Part shown: in pieces, positions 1 to 10,941 of the stretch
Position numbering within the stretch: the stretch's first letter is position 1
Layout: every line of letters starts with the position of its first letter
Assembly: GCA_023260985.1 (NCBI GenBank)
Contig: JALRKY010000080.1
Span: forward strand, 25,976-89,975
DNA: 64,000 nucleotides
Source: Altererythrobacter sp.
Lineage (GTDB): Bacteria; Pseudomonadota; Alphaproteobacteria; Sphingomonadales; Sphingomonadaceae
Direction of reading: 5' to 3'
Translations under genes and position numbers: made by a program
The notes under the pieces: generated by a model
What the model was told of the DNA's origin: nothing
The model's database searches: none
Seen by the model: the letters and a program-made list of their open reading frames with translations, nothing else

Positions 1-660
1 CATCACATGCACCACATCGGGCTTCACGTAATCGAGCAGGCGCTGGTAGTGCGTGATCAGCAGCACGCCCTTGTCGGGGCGACGCATGATCGCGTTGATG
101 CCTTCGCCCACGATCCGCAGCGCATCGATATCGAGCCCGCTGTCGGTTTCGTCGAGCACGGCGAATTTCGGGTCGAGGATGCCCATCTGGACCATTTCGG
201 CGCGCTTCTTCTCGCCGCCCGAAAAGCCGACGTTCACATTGCGCTTGAGCATGTCCATGTCGAGCCGCAGCAGACCGGCCTTTTCCTTGGCCAGCTTGAG
301 GAATTCGCCACCTGAAAGGGGCTCTTCGCCGCGCGCTTTGCGCTGGGCGTTGAGCGATTCGCGCAGGAACTGGACATTGGACACGCCGGGGATCTCGACC
401 GGATATTGGAAGCCGAGGAACAGGCCTGCGGCGGCGCGTTCGTAAGGTTCGAGTTCGAGCAGGTCCTCGCCCGCGAATTCGACCGAACCCTCGGTCACTT
501 CATACCCGGGCCGGCCGCCCAGCACATAGGCCAGCGTGGACTTGCCCGCGCCATTGGGGCCCATGATCGCGTGCACCTCGCCAGCGTTCACGGTGAGTGA
601 GAGGCCCTTAAGGATTTGCTTGCCGTCAATCTCGGCGTGGAGGTTATCGATCTTCAGCAT
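1..660 (-). CDS. sufC: Fe-S cluster assembly ATPase SufC (3' end beyond window start)
   Basis: Minus-strand translation MLKIDNLHAEIDGKQILKGLSLTVNAGEVHAIMGPNGAGKSTLAYVL...FSGGEKKRAEM...LDETDSGLD: Walker A, ABC signature and Walker B of SufC. Confidence 0.93.
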   Translation of the reverse strand, partial: MLKIDNLHAEIDGKQILKGLSLTVNAGEVHAIMGPNGAGKSTLAYVLGGRPGYEVTEGSVEFAGEDLLELEPYERAAAGLFLGFQYPVEIPGVSNVQFLRESLNAQRKARGEEPLSGGEFLKLAKEKAGLLRLDMDMLKRNVNVGFSGGEKKRAEMVQMGILDPKFAVLDETDSGLDIDALRIVGEGINAIMRRPDKGVLLITHYQRLLDYVKPDVVHVM

Positions 661-1177
661 TTCGTGTCCTGCTTGCGCTAGAGCGCGGTCTGGGCGCGCT
701 GTCGCGTTGGTGCTTGCGACGGGCCTCGCCCTTGTCGGCGATGCGCATGCGCATCCCGACGGTGATCCGCTGGAGCACTGCGTCCATGTTCTCGAGAATG
801 TCCTGCGCCTTGATTCGCATCACGCGAATGCCAACCGCTTCGAGGCTCTTGTCGCGGCGCTTGGCGATGGCCTCGTTCGCGCCTTCCTCGTCGATCGCGA
901 TGGCCATGCCAAGGTTGTGGCAACCGAAATCGACAATGGCCGAACCGATTACCGCATGGCGGGTGAATTTGTAGCGCCCCATGTCGGCCTTGGCGAAGCG
1001 CGCCGCCAGCGCCTTGTGCGCCTCGGAGGAATGGCGGCGCATCTCGCGCGCCTGCTCGTGCAGCGCATCGAGCCGCTTCTCCGAGATTTCCCAGCCACGG
1101 CCCTTTTTCTTGAGCGCGGGGGAAGTGTCGTCCTGCTCGGACGCAGGCTTGATCTGAAGTGTTTTGCGGTCGGTCAT
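644..1177 (-). CDS. DUF559-like (endonuclease-fold) domain protein inside the suf operon
   Basis: ORF MTDRKTLQIKPAS...AREMRRHSSEAHKALAARF...KFTRHAVIGSAIVDFGCHNLGMAIAIDEEG...VRVMRIKAQDILENMDAVL resembles DUF559; overlaps the sufC start. Confidence 0.7.
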   Translation of the reverse strand: MTDRKTLQIKPASEQDDTSPALKKKGRGWEISEKRLDALHEQAREMRRHSSEAHKALAARFAKADMGRYKFTRHAVIGSAIVDFGCHNLGMAIAIDEEGANEAIAKRRDKSLEAVGIRVMRIKAQDILENMDAVLQRITVGMRMRIADKGEARRKHQRDSAPRPRSSASRTRNAEDR

Positions 1178-1421
1178 TAGACTTCGATGCTCATCAAAAG
1201 CGCCAGCATGACGACGAAGCCAGCGGACCCGGCGATGAGGCCGCGCAGCCTCCAATTCCCATCCGGATCGCGGAGAAACGATAGTCCGACAGTGCCGAGG
1301 GTCAACAAAGCCGTTAGCGGCAGCGTATAAGCGAAGTCTCGGTCAACGAGTGTAAGAACGGCGGCCACCAGTAAAGGCAGGGCAGCGACCAGTGGCAGCC
1401 ATGTAGCAATTGCCTTGCTCA

Positions 1422-1422
<1 letters not shown>
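1177..1422 (-). CDS. Small membrane protein, hypothetical
   Basis: About 81-aa ORF with hydrophobic segments (ATWLPLVAALPLLVAAVLTL); start overlaps the sufB stop. Confidence 0.6.
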
Positions 1423-2914
<1,492 letters not shown>

Positions 2915-2918
<4 letters not shown>

Positions 2919-3325
2919 ACCGCTACTCGCTGCGCCACGAGCTGCGTCAGCGGGATGCCCGCCAGCGCGCCGCGCAATGCCTGGTTGATCACCGGCCAGT
3001 GCGGCTTGACCGAACAGGCGTGATCGACCGCGCAATCCTGTCCTTCGACGCATTGAGTAAGCGCAATCGGCCCTTCTACCGCTTCGACGATATCGGCCAC
3101 AGTGATCGCGGCGGCCGGGCGTGCCAGCTGCAATCCGCCGCCCGCGCCGCGCACGCTGCGCAGCAGCCCGGCCTTGCCAAGGATGCTAACGAGCTTCTGC
3201 ACCGTCGGCAGCGGCAGGCCGGTCTCTTCTGCCAGCTCGGTCGCCGAAGTGCGTCCGCCGCCACAATGGCGCGCGGCCGCGCTCATCGTAACGACCGCAT
3301 AATCGGCAAGGTTTGACAGGCGCAT
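2915..3325 (-). CDS. Rrf2-family transcriptional regulator (IscR/SufR-like)
   Basis: [20 protein letters not shown]...[32 protein letters not shown]...[19 protein letters not shown]: winged helix plus three-Cys region of Rrf2 regulators. Confidence 0.88.
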
Positions 3326-3338
3326 GGCACTCCAGCTC

Positions 3339-3363
3339 AAATCGGACTGATTCGTTCCGATTT
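3339..3363. promoter_or_regulatory. Candidate Rrf2-type operator
   Basis: Perfect 8-bp inverted repeat AAATCGGA-N9-TCCGATTT 14 bp upstream of the rrf2 start codon. Confidence 0.6.
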
Positions 3364-3656
3364 CTAGTTAGGAGCGCAAATGCGAGGTTTCAATGCGAAT
3401 CGCGCAGTTGCGAGCCGCTCTCAAACTAGCTCAGTCGCGCTCGGCGCCCAATTGTTCCGCCTCTTCGCATCGCTGCTCCGAGCCCTTCGGGTCGCAGGTT
3501 CCAACTAGCCGATTCAATGCCACGCGGATTGTATGTAAACGACAAGAATTGATTTGAATCACAAAATTCTTTGCCGTCAAATTGAAATATTTAACCAAAA
3601 TCGTCAGCTACTACGAAAGCTCGACAGCGCGCCGCGCGCTTGCCATAGGCGAAACG

Positions 3657-4697
3657 ATGCTTTTCCGCCTCCTACGCCCCGCGCTTTTCTGCCTCGAATC
3701 AGAATGGGCCCACCGACTCGCGATCGAGGGCCTCAAATTTATGCCGCGGCGCCCGCCCGCGGCGCCGGGGACGCTCTCCATCGATGTGGCCGGGATCGTC
3801 TTTCCCAACCCGGTCGGCGTGGCCGCAGGGTTCGACAAGGATGCCGAAGTGCCCGACGCACTGCTCGGACTGGGCTTTGGTTTCGCCGAGGTCGGCTCGA
3901 TCACGCCCATCCCTCAATCGGGCAATCCCAAACCGCGCCTGTTCCGCCTTTCTGAGGACCGTGCGGTGATCAATCGCATGGGTTTCAACAATGGCGGCGG
4001 CGAAGCCGCGCTAGAACGACTGGCGCAGCGCAAGGGCCGACCGGGCGTGCTCGGCATCAATATCGGCGCGAATAAGGATTCGGCGGACCGGATCGGCGAT
4101 TACGCCATCATGACGCGGCTCATGGCACCGCACGCCAGCTATCTAGCGGTCAATATTTCAAGCCCCAACACGCCCGGGTTGCGCACACTGCAGGACGAAG
4201 CTGCGCTGACGGAGCTGCTGGACGCAGTATTGGCCGCGCGCGACGAAGCAATGCCCGAGGGCGCTCCACCTGTGTTCCTCAAGGTCGCCCCCGATCTCGA
4301 ACCCGCCGATATCGACGCCATCGCGCGGATAGCGCTCGAAAAGCGGCTGGGCGCGCTCATCGTATCAAACACCACCGTCTCGCGGCCCGCGCTCCGTTCC
4401 CGCCATGCGGGAGAGGTGGGCGGGCTTTCCGGCGCGCCGCTGCGCCTGCTTGCGCTCCAGCGCGTGCGCGATTTCCGCAAGGCGACCGGTGGTGCCATTC
4501 CGCTGGTTGGAGTGGGCGGGATCGCCAGCGCCGAAGACTCGTGGGAGCGGATCAAGGCTGGCGCGAGCCTAGTGCAGATCTACAGTGCGATGGTCTATGA
4601 AGGGCCGACCCTTGGCGCCAGGATAGTGCGCGGGCTGGAGCGGTTGATGCGCCGCGAAGGGTTCGCAAGCATTGCCGAAGCCATCGGAAGCGAATAA
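3657..4697 (+). CDS. pyrD: Dihydroorotate dehydrogenase (quinone), class 2
   Basis: NPVGVAAGFDKDAEVPDALLGLGFGFAEVGSITPIPQSGNPKPRLFRL...NRMGFNN...VNISSPNTPGLR...GVGGI: PyrD motifs. Confidence 0.94.
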   Translation: MLFRLLRPALFCLESEWAHRLAIEGLKFMPRRPPAAPGTLSIDVAGIVFPNPVGVAAGFDKDAEVPDALLGLGFGFAEVGSITPIPQSGNPKPRLFRLSEDRAVINRMGFNNGGGEAALERLAQRKGRPGVLGINIGANKDSADRIGDYAIMTRLMAPHASYLAVNISSPNTPGLRTLQDEAALTELLDAVLAARDEAMPEGAPPVFLKVAPDLEPADIDAIARIALEKRLGALIVSNTTVSRPALRSRHAGEVGGLSGAPLRLLALQRVRDFRKATGGAIPLVGVGGIASAEDSWERIKAGASLVQIYSAMVYEGPTLGARIVRGLERLMRREGFASIAEAIGSE

Positions 4698-4707
4698 TCC
4701 TCCGCGC

Positions 4708-6435
4708 ATGAATGCCAAGCCCATCGCGCGATTGATCGCCAGTCCGCTTCTTGTTGGCCTTGTCCTATCGGGCTGCGCCTCTACTGCCGCAATTGCCGAA
4801 AGCGGCCCGCCACACTCGGCCGAAAGCGCTGTAAGCGCGGCCGATCCGCGCGCGCAAGCTGCGGGCGAGGCGATGCTGGCGGCGGGCGGCAACGCCACCG
4901 ATGCTGCGATCGCAGTGATGCTGGCGCTGACCGTGGTCGAACCGCAAAGCTCGGGGATAGGTGGAGGCGGCTTCCTGGTACGCGGCGCGGCCGATGGCGA
5001 TGTCACGACCTATGACGGTCGAGAAAAGGCGCCGGCGGGAGCGAGCCCCGACTGGTTCCTGCGCGCCGACGGCTCGCTACCGAGCTTTGAGGAATCGGTC
5101 CAGAGCGGCCTCAGCGTAGGCGTGCCGGGGAACATCCGCATGGCAGCGATGGCGCATCACGAACACGGCAGGCTGCCCTGGGCCAAGCTGTTCGAACCGG
5201 CAATCGCCCTTGCAAGCGGCGGATTCCAGATCAACAACCGCCTCTACAATGCACTGAGTGCCAATCCCGAACATTCGGGATTCAGCCATGAGGCGCGGCA
5301 GCTCTACTTCGACGCCGACGGCAAGGTTTTGCCCGCTGGCAGCATGGTGAAGAACGAGGTCCTGGCGCAGGCGTTCGAGCGGATCGCGAGCGAAGGCCCC
5401 GACGCCTTCTACCTGTCCGACATGGGCAAGAAGCTCGTCGCCCAAGTGGCGCAAGCGACACCGCGCGAAGGCGCGATGACGATGAGCGACCTGACTGAGT
5501 ATGACGCGAAGCAGCGCGATGCGGTGTGCGGCAGCTACCGCAAGTATCGCGTCTGCAGCATGGGCCCACCCAGTTCAGGCGGTGTCGCCGTGTTGCAGAT
5601 TCTCGGCCAACTCGAACGCTTCGATCTTACGGCATTGGGCAAAGACAATCCGGTCACTTGGCACCTGTTCATCGAATCGCAGCGGCTCGCCTATGCCGAC
5701 CGCGAGCTATACATGGCCGACCCGGATTACATCGACGTGCCGGTCGCCGGGCTGATCGCCTCCGACTATGTGGCGACGCGCAGCGCACTGATCGACCCAG
5801 GCAAGCGCAACGACAATGTTGCCCCCGGAACCCCAGTCGGCGCAAAGCTGGCGCTGGTAGATGGAGACGAGCCCGAGGAGCATGGCACGTCACATTTCGC
5901 CGCGGTCGATAGTGAAGGCACGATGGTCAGCTACACTTCGACTATCGAAAGTTCGTTCGGTTCTGGCCTGATGGCAAACGGCTTCTACCTCAATAACGAA
6001 CTGACCGATTTCAGCCGTTCGCCCGAAGTAAAAGGTCGGGTCGTTGCCAATCGAGTCGAAGGTGGCAAGCGCCCGCGCAGCTCGATGTCCCCCACGGTCG
6101 TGTGGGATCCGCAGGGCCATCCCTTCATGGTTATAGGCGCAGCAGGTGGCCCAACGATCCCGGTGACAACCACTCGCGCGATTATCGGCGCGATCGATTT
6201 CGGCCTGTCTGCGCAGGAATCGCTCGCGCTTCCGTTCCTGATGGCTGTCGGCAACGCGCTGATGCTTGAACAGGGCACTTGGCTCGCATCGACCGCACCG
6301 CAGTTCGAAGCACTGGGGCACTCGCGGATCGTGCTTCGCGAGGCGCCGATCAAGGGCAATGCGATAGTGCGCGAAGGTGAGCAGTGGATGAGCGCGCGCG
6401 ACCCGCGAATCGAGACCGGGCTCGACGTGCCTTGA
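4708..6435 (+). CDS. ggt: Gamma-glutamyltransferase (exported)
   Basis: AAGGNATDAAIAVMLALTVVEPQSSGIGGGGFLV...GTSHFAAVDSEGTMVSYTSTIESSFGSG...RPRSSMSPTVV: GGT motifs incl. catalytic Thr; LSGC lipobox-like signal. Confidence 0.93.
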   Translation: MNAKPIARLIASPLLVGLVLSGCASTAAIAESGPPHSAESAVSAADPRAQAAGEAMLAAGGNATDAAIAVMLALTVVEPQSSGIGGGGFLVRGAADGDVTTYDGREKAPAGASPDWFLRADGSLPSFEESVQSGLSVGVPGNIRMAAMAHHEHGRLPWAKLFEPAIALASGGFQINNRLYNALSANPEHSGFSHEARQLYFDADGKVLPAGSMVKNEVLAQAFERIASEGPDAFYLSDMGKKLVAQVAQATPREGAMTMSDLTEYDAKQRDAVCGSYRKYRVCSMGPPSSGGVAVLQILGQLERFDLTALGKDNPVTWHLFIESQRLAYADRELYMADPDYIDVPVAGLIASDYVATRSALIDPGKRNDNVAPGTPVGAKLALVDGDEPEEHGTSHFAAVDSEGTMVSYTSTIESSFGSGLMANGFYLNNELTDFSRSPEVKGRVVANRVEGGKRPRSSMSPTVVWDPQGHPFMVIGAAGGPTIPVTTTRAIIGAIDFGLSAQESLALPFLMAVGNALMLEQGTWLASTAPQFEALGHSRIVLREAPIKGNAIVREGEQWMSARDPRIETGLDVP

Positions 6436-6514
6436 GCCGCACAGCCACTTGCCCATAAACGCGGCCGAGCTTAATCCCTTGCGATAAACAGAAAAACGGC
6501 GCGAGGAGCCTGGG

Positions 6515-8305
6515 GTGCTGCAAGACATCGATTCTGCCAAAAATCTGGTCGAACTCTTCCTGAGGCGCGCTGATGAGAAAGGCGATGCGCCCTTCCTCGG
6601 CAGCAAGCGGGGCGGCCAGTGGGTAACGCAGAGCTGGCGAGAAGCGGCTGAGCGGGTCTGCCTGCTGGCGGAGAGCCTGCGCAGCCTCGGGCTCAACCCC
6701 GGCGACCGTGTGGTGCTGGTCAGCGAGAACCGGCCCGAGTGGTGCATTGCCGATCTTGCAATCATGGCCGCAGGCTGCGTCACCGTGCCCGCCTACATCA
6801 CTAACACCACCCGCGATCACAGCCACATCCTCGACAATTCGGGCGCGCGCGCGGTGTTCGTTTCCGACGAGAAGCTGCTCGGGCCGCTTCATCCCGCGAT
6901 CCAGTCGACCGGGCTGGTCGAGCATGTCATCGGGATCGAGGACTTGCACCGGCACCAGTCGGGCAGCTTCGACTACCATTCCTGGGAACGAATGACGTCT
7001 GGAGACGCGCCGGCCGCGCGCAAGGCGGTGGAAGAGCAGCTTGCAGGCATCGGGCGCGAACAGACGGCCTGCATCATCTACACCAGCGGCACCGGCGGTG
7101 CACCGCGCGGCGTGCTGCAGCACCATGGCATGATCCTGTGCAATGTGGCGGGCGCAGCCGAAATCCTGATCGACGATTTCGGGATCAAGGACGATCGCTT
7201 TCTGTCGTTCCTCCCGCTCAGCCATGCCTATGAGCACACCGGCGGACAGTTCCTGCCGATCGGAGTGGGCGCGGAAATCTTCTATTCCGAAGGGTTGGAA
7301 AAGCTCGCCAGCAATATCGAGGAAACCCGCCCCACGATCATGGTGGTGGTGCCGCGCCTGTTCGAAGTGCTGCGCACGCGCATCATGAAACAGGTCGAGA
7401 AGCAGGGCAAGTTCGCCAACTACCTGATGGACCGCGCATTGATCATGAGCGAGGTGGGCTGCAAGCGGCTGCGCGACAGGCCGATGAACTTCATCCTCGA
7501 GAAGACGTTGCGCCCCAAGATTCGCGGGCGTTTCGGGGGGCGGATCAAGGCCATGGTAAGCGGCGGTGCACCGCTGAACCCCGAGGTCGGCACTTTCTTC
7601 GAAGCGATGGGCCTCACCATGCTTCAGGGCTATGGCCAGACCGAGGCCGGGCCGGTGATCAGCTGCAACCGCCCCGCGGCGGGCCTCAAGATGGACACTG
7701 TCGGCCCGCCGATGCGCGGCGTCGAAGTGCGGATCGCGGATGACGGCGAGATCCTCGTGCGCGGCGAACTGGTAATGCACGGTTACTGGCGCAACGATGC
7801 CGAAACCGCACGCACGATCGTCGACGGCTGGCTCCACACGGGCGACATCGGACATCTCGACGAAGTCGGGCGAATCGTCATAACCGACCGCAAGAAGGAC
7901 ATGATCGTCAACGACAAGGGCGACAATATCGCGCCGCAGAAGATTGAGGGCATGCTCACGCTGCAGCCCGAGATCGCGCAGGCGATGGTGAGCGGCGACA
8001 AGCGGCCCTACGTCGTGGGCCTAATCGTGCCTGATGCCGAATGGGCGGTCGACTGGGCCAAGGCCAATGACGAAAAGTTCGACATGAAGGCATTGCAGGA
8101 CTTGCCCGCTTTCAAGACTGCGGTCCGCGCCGCGATCGACCGGGTCAACCAGGATCTCTCAGTGATCGAAAAAGTGCGCGGCTTTGCCTTCGCGGACGAG
8201 GCATTCTCGATCGAGAACGAAGAAATGACGCCGAGCATGAAGATCCGCCGGCACAAGATCCGCGAGCGCTACCAGGATCGGATCGATGGGCTCTATCGAA
8301 GCTAG
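6515..8305 (+). CDS. Long-chain acyl-CoA synthetase (AMP-forming)
   Basis: IIYTSGTGGAPRGVLQHHGM...SGGAPLNPEVGTFFEAMGLTMLQGYGQTEAGPV...GWLHTGDIGHLDEVGRIVITDRKKD; GTG start with GAGGAG upstream. Confidence 0.9.
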   Translation: MLQDIDSAKNLVELFLRRADEKGDAPFLGSKRGGQWVTQSWREAAERVCLLAESLRSLGLNPGDRVVLVSENRPEWCIADLAIMAAGCVTVPAYITNTTRDHSHILDNSGARAVFVSDEKLLGPLHPAIQSTGLVEHVIGIEDLHRHQSGSFDYHSWERMTSGDAPAARKAVEEQLAGIGREQTACIIYTSGTGGAPRGVLQHHGMILCNVAGAAEILIDDFGIKDDRFLSFLPLSHAYEHTGGQFLPIGVGAEIFYSEGLEKLASNIEETRPTIMVVVPRLFEVLRTRIMKQVEKQGKFANYLMDRALIMSEVGCKRLRDRPMNFILEKTLRPKIRGRFGGRIKAMVSGGAPLNPEVGTFFEAMGLTMLQGYGQTEAGPVISCNRPAAGLKMDTVGPPMRGVEVRIADDGEILVRGELVMHGYWRNDAETARTIVDGWLHTGDIGHLDEVGRIVITDRKKDMIVNDKGDNIAPQKIEGMLTLQPEIAQAMVSGDKRPYVVGLIVPDAEWAVDWAKANDEKFDMKALQDLPAFKTAVRAAIDRVNQDLSVIEKVRGFAFADEAFSIENEEMTPSMKIRRHKIRERYQDRIDGLYRS

Positions 8306-8309
8306 GTGA

Positions 8310-8786
8310 TTGAGTGCGCTTCTCCTTGCTTTGGCCGCCTTGAGCGGCTGCACCATGGCCCTCGCGAACGGCCAAGCTGTGGCGGGCGGTTTTGAGCCGG
8401 GGCACTACCTCCCCGAACTCTCGATCCAGAATGACGGCTCCGGACATGCCCTGATCCAGCTCGAGAACCTGGAATCCGGAACAAAGCACCTCTATTACGT
8501 TGCTCGTTCGTCATCGGCGGAAATCAGGTTCGTACCGGTCGGTCGCTATAGCTTGAGTTTTGCCATGGACGGCAGGCTGGCAGCCGATTGCGTGACGCTG
8601 GTGTCTGCCAAGATGGTAGTCAGGTTCGAGGAACCGTTCGAGTTCACTGTCGAAGAAAAATACGTCCAGACTGCGAACGAATTCTATACCGACATCGTCG
8701 TGATGAATCAGTGGGCGACCCTGTTTGGCGTCGAAGATGGCAACGGTCCTTCCGATGCGATAACTATTGAAGATTTCAATCGTTAA
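8310..8786 (+). CDS. Putative lipoprotein, hypothetical
   Basis: MSALLLALAALSGC lipobox (TTG start) followed by a soluble domain of unknown family. Confidence 0.5.
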   Translation: MSALLLALAALSGCTMALANGQAVAGGFEPGHYLPELSIQNDGSGHALIQLENLESGTKHLYYVARSSSAEIRFVPVGRYSLSFAMDGRLAADCVTLVSAKMVVRFEEPFEFTVEEKYVQTANEFYTDIVVMNQWATLFGVEDGNGPSDAITIEDFNR

Positions 8787-8868
8787 GGGCTGGGCCTCGC
8801 GTACCTGCGTGCTGTGGCACGAGGGATCGCGGTATCCTGCGATCGCCTGACTGATACTTGCGAGCGGT

Positions 8869-9399
8869 TCAGGCCGCCTCGGCTGCTTCGATATATTCCG
8901 GGTAGAAGCTCGGTTCGCGGTCAGACCAACCGGGCGCGGTCGCGGCGGCCTCGCTGAGGCTCTGCAGGAGCATCTTTCGTTGTTCGGGGTGGATCTGCGG
9001 CAAGGCGGCGGCGGCGCAGAAGCCGCTTGGCAGCCAAGGACGCACATCGGCGCCAAGCAGGCGTTCGTAGAGGAAGCGAAAGGCCGAAAAGCTGACGATC
9101 CGTTCCTGCGAAAGATCGAAAGCGGCAACGCGTACCAGCTTGCCGATGAAGCCTTCGACCTGCGCGATCGTGGCATCGTGCGGGATGGTGGCGCGAAGCG
9201 CCTTCAACTCCTGGTAGGCGACATACTGGCTACGGATCGCGGCGTTTTCGCCTTCGCTGCGCGCCCACAGCTTGAAGGCGTCCTGCCGTCCCAGCCCGAT
9301 GTCGAGGCTGCGCTTGATGTAACGCTGTTCCGCGGCCGAGAAGCTCGCGAATTCGCGCATCTCGTTGATCGTCATCGATGCGGTGCCGGCAATAGCCAT
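8869..9399 (-). CDS. Hypothetical protein
   Basis: 176-aa ORF MAIAGTASMTINEMREFASFSAAEQRYIKRSLDIGLGRQDAF...; no family recognised. Confidence 0.5.
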   Translation of the reverse strand: MAIAGTASMTINEMREFASFSAAEQRYIKRSLDIGLGRQDAFKLWARSEGENAAIRSQYVAYQELKALRATIPHDATIAQVEGFIGKLVRVAAFDLSQERIVSFSAFRFLYERLLGADVRPWLPSGFCAAAALPQIHPEQRKMLLQSLSEAAATAPGWSDREPSFYPEYIEAAEAA

Positions 9400-9464
9400 G
9401 GCGGATGCTCCCTGTTTCAAGGAGCAGGTTCGCGCAATGTGGTTAATTTAGCGTTAGCTATCGA

Positions 9465-10445
9465 TCAGATTAGTCCCGCGAGCGGCGAACTCGGGTCGGC
9501 ATACATGCGGCGGCCCATGCGCCCGGCAAGATAGGCCTCGCGCCCGGCCTCGACGCTGAGCTTCATTGCCCGGGCCATGCGGATCGGGTCTTTCGCTTCG
9601 GCGATCGCAGTGTTCATCAGAACACCGTCGCAACCGAGTTCCATTGCCACTGCCGCATCGCTCGCAGTGCCGACGCCCGCATCGACCAGCACCGGCACAT
9701 TGGCACCTTCGACGATCAGTCGAATCGTGACGCGGTTCTGGATGCCGAGGCCCGATCCGATGGGCGCGCCCAGCGGCATCACCGCCACCGCACCTGCTTC
9801 TTCCAGCTGCTTCGCGGCGATGGGATCGTCGACGCAATAGACCATGGGCAGGAAGCCCTCTTTCGCGAGGATTTCGGTCGCCTTGAGCGTTTCGCGCATG
9901 TCGGGGTAGAGCGTGCGAGCTTCGCCCAGCACTTCGAGCTTCACCAAATCCCAGCCGCCCGCCTCTCGCGCCAGCCGCAACGTGCGGATCGCGTCATCGG
10001 CGGTGAAGCAGCCCGCGGTGTTGGGCAGGTAGGTGATCTTCTTGGGATCGATGTAGTCGGTCAGCATCGGCGCCTTGGGGTCGCTGACATTGACCCGACG
10101 CACCGCCACAGTCACGATCTCGGCGCCGCTCGCCTCCAACGCCGCCGCGTTCTGACCGAAATCCTTGTACTTGCCTGTACCGACGATCAGCCGACTTCGG
10201 AAAGTCCGCCCGGCCACGCTCCAGGTGTCATCGTCGGAGCCGCCGCCCACGAAATGCACGATCTCCAGCGTGTCGCCGTCCTGCAGCGGCGCTTCAGGCA
10301 GCGTTGAGCGCGGCACGATCTCACGGTTGCGCTCGACCGCCACCTTGGTGGGATCGAGCTCTAACTCGCGAACCAGTGCGGCGATAGTTTCAGCGGTGGT
10401 CCGGCGGCTCTCGCCGTTGAGGGTGATTGTCTTGGCGGTGTTCAT
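9465..10445 (-). CDS. thiSG: ThiS-ThiG fusion (sulfur carrier + thiazole synthase)
   Basis: N-terminal ThiS-like domain ending HFVGGG joined in frame to ThiG ([24 protein letters not shown]...[33 protein letters not shown]). Confidence 0.9.
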   Translation of the reverse strand: MNTAKTITLNGESRRTTAETIAALVRELELDPTKVAVERNREIVPRSTLPEAPLQDGDTLEIVHFVGGGSDDDTWSVAGRTFRSRLIVGTGKYKDFGQNAAALEASGAEIVTVAVRRVNVSDPKAPMLTDYIDPKKITYLPNTAGCFTADDAIRTLRLAREAGGWDLVKLEVLGEARTLYPDMRETLKATEILAKEGFLPMVYCVDDPIAAKQLEEAGAVAVMPLGAPIGSGLGIQNRVTIRLIVEGANVPVLVDAGVGTASDAAVAMELGCDGVLMNTAIAEAKDPIRMARAMKLSVEAGREAYLAGRMGRRMYADPSSPLAGLI

Positions 10446-10463
10446 ACCAGCGCCACATAGCCC

Positions 10464-10835
10464 TCAATGCGCGTGACGCAAGTTGAGGATGTGTCCGGTC
10501 GACACCAGCGCCACGCCGATCATGGTCAGCACCACTTCGTAGAGCCCGTGCGGAACGGCAAGCGCGCCGCCCATGAAGGTCAGGCCCATCATCGCGGTGA
10601 CGAAAGGCAGGCGGCGGCGATGCCTGAGCGCCCCCCAGCCGATCGCGACCGCTGCGATGATCAGCGCCAGCGCCAGTCCGAAGCGATGGATTTCGGGGAC
10701 CAGCAGCAATTGCCCACCAAGCCCCAGCACCGAAACCAGCAGGGTCGTGAGCACGCAATGCAACAGGCAAAGGCTCGATAGCCAGATGCCTGCGCGGTCG
10801 AGCCGCCGCCGAATCGAGATGGAGTTGTGCGCCAT
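10464..10835 (-). CDS. MerC-domain membrane protein
   Basis: MAHNSISIRRRLDRAGIWLSSLCLLHCVLTTLLV... : MerC-like CxxHC motif and four hydrophobic helices. Confidence 0.75.
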   Translation of the reverse strand: MAHNSISIRRRLDRAGIWLSSLCLLHCVLTTLLVSVLGLGGQLLLVPEIHRFGLALALIIAAVAIGWGALRHRRRLPFVTAMMGLTFMGGALAVPHGLYEVVLTMIGVALVSTGHILNLRHAH

Positions 10836-10851
10836 GGCGAGCCTGCCCTTT

Positions 10852-10868
10852 ATGTAACGGTGTAACAT
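10852..10868. promoter_or_regulatory. Candidate Zur/Fur-family operator
   Basis: 17-bp near-palindrome ATGTAACGGTGTAACAT starting 16 bp upstream of the MerC-domain start codon. Confidence 0.4.
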
Positions 10869-10941
10869 CTTGCAAGTGTTGCAAGCGATAGTGCGGCGAT
10901 TCGGCTTGCACTTTCGGCGGGCAGTGCCGATTAGCTGCGCC

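Noticed and set aside
3426-3515. tRNA-like strings (ctagctcagtcg ... gtcgcaggttccaact)
   Set aside because: D-arm and T-loop look-alikes, but the T stem (GCAGG/TAGCC) does not pair and no acceptor stem is evident.
6350-7855. 501-aa minus-strand ORF
   Set aside because: Antisense to the acyl-CoA synthetase; composition is that of a high-GC shadow ORF.
8820-8852. Hairpin gatcgcggtatcctgcgatc between convergent genes
   Set aside because: Short stem without a T run; not strong enough to call a terminator.
9443-9457. CtrA-like box TTAA-TTTAGCG-TTAG
   Set aside because: One mismatch to TTAA-N7-TTAA, single site upstream of a gene of unknown function; chance match is likely.
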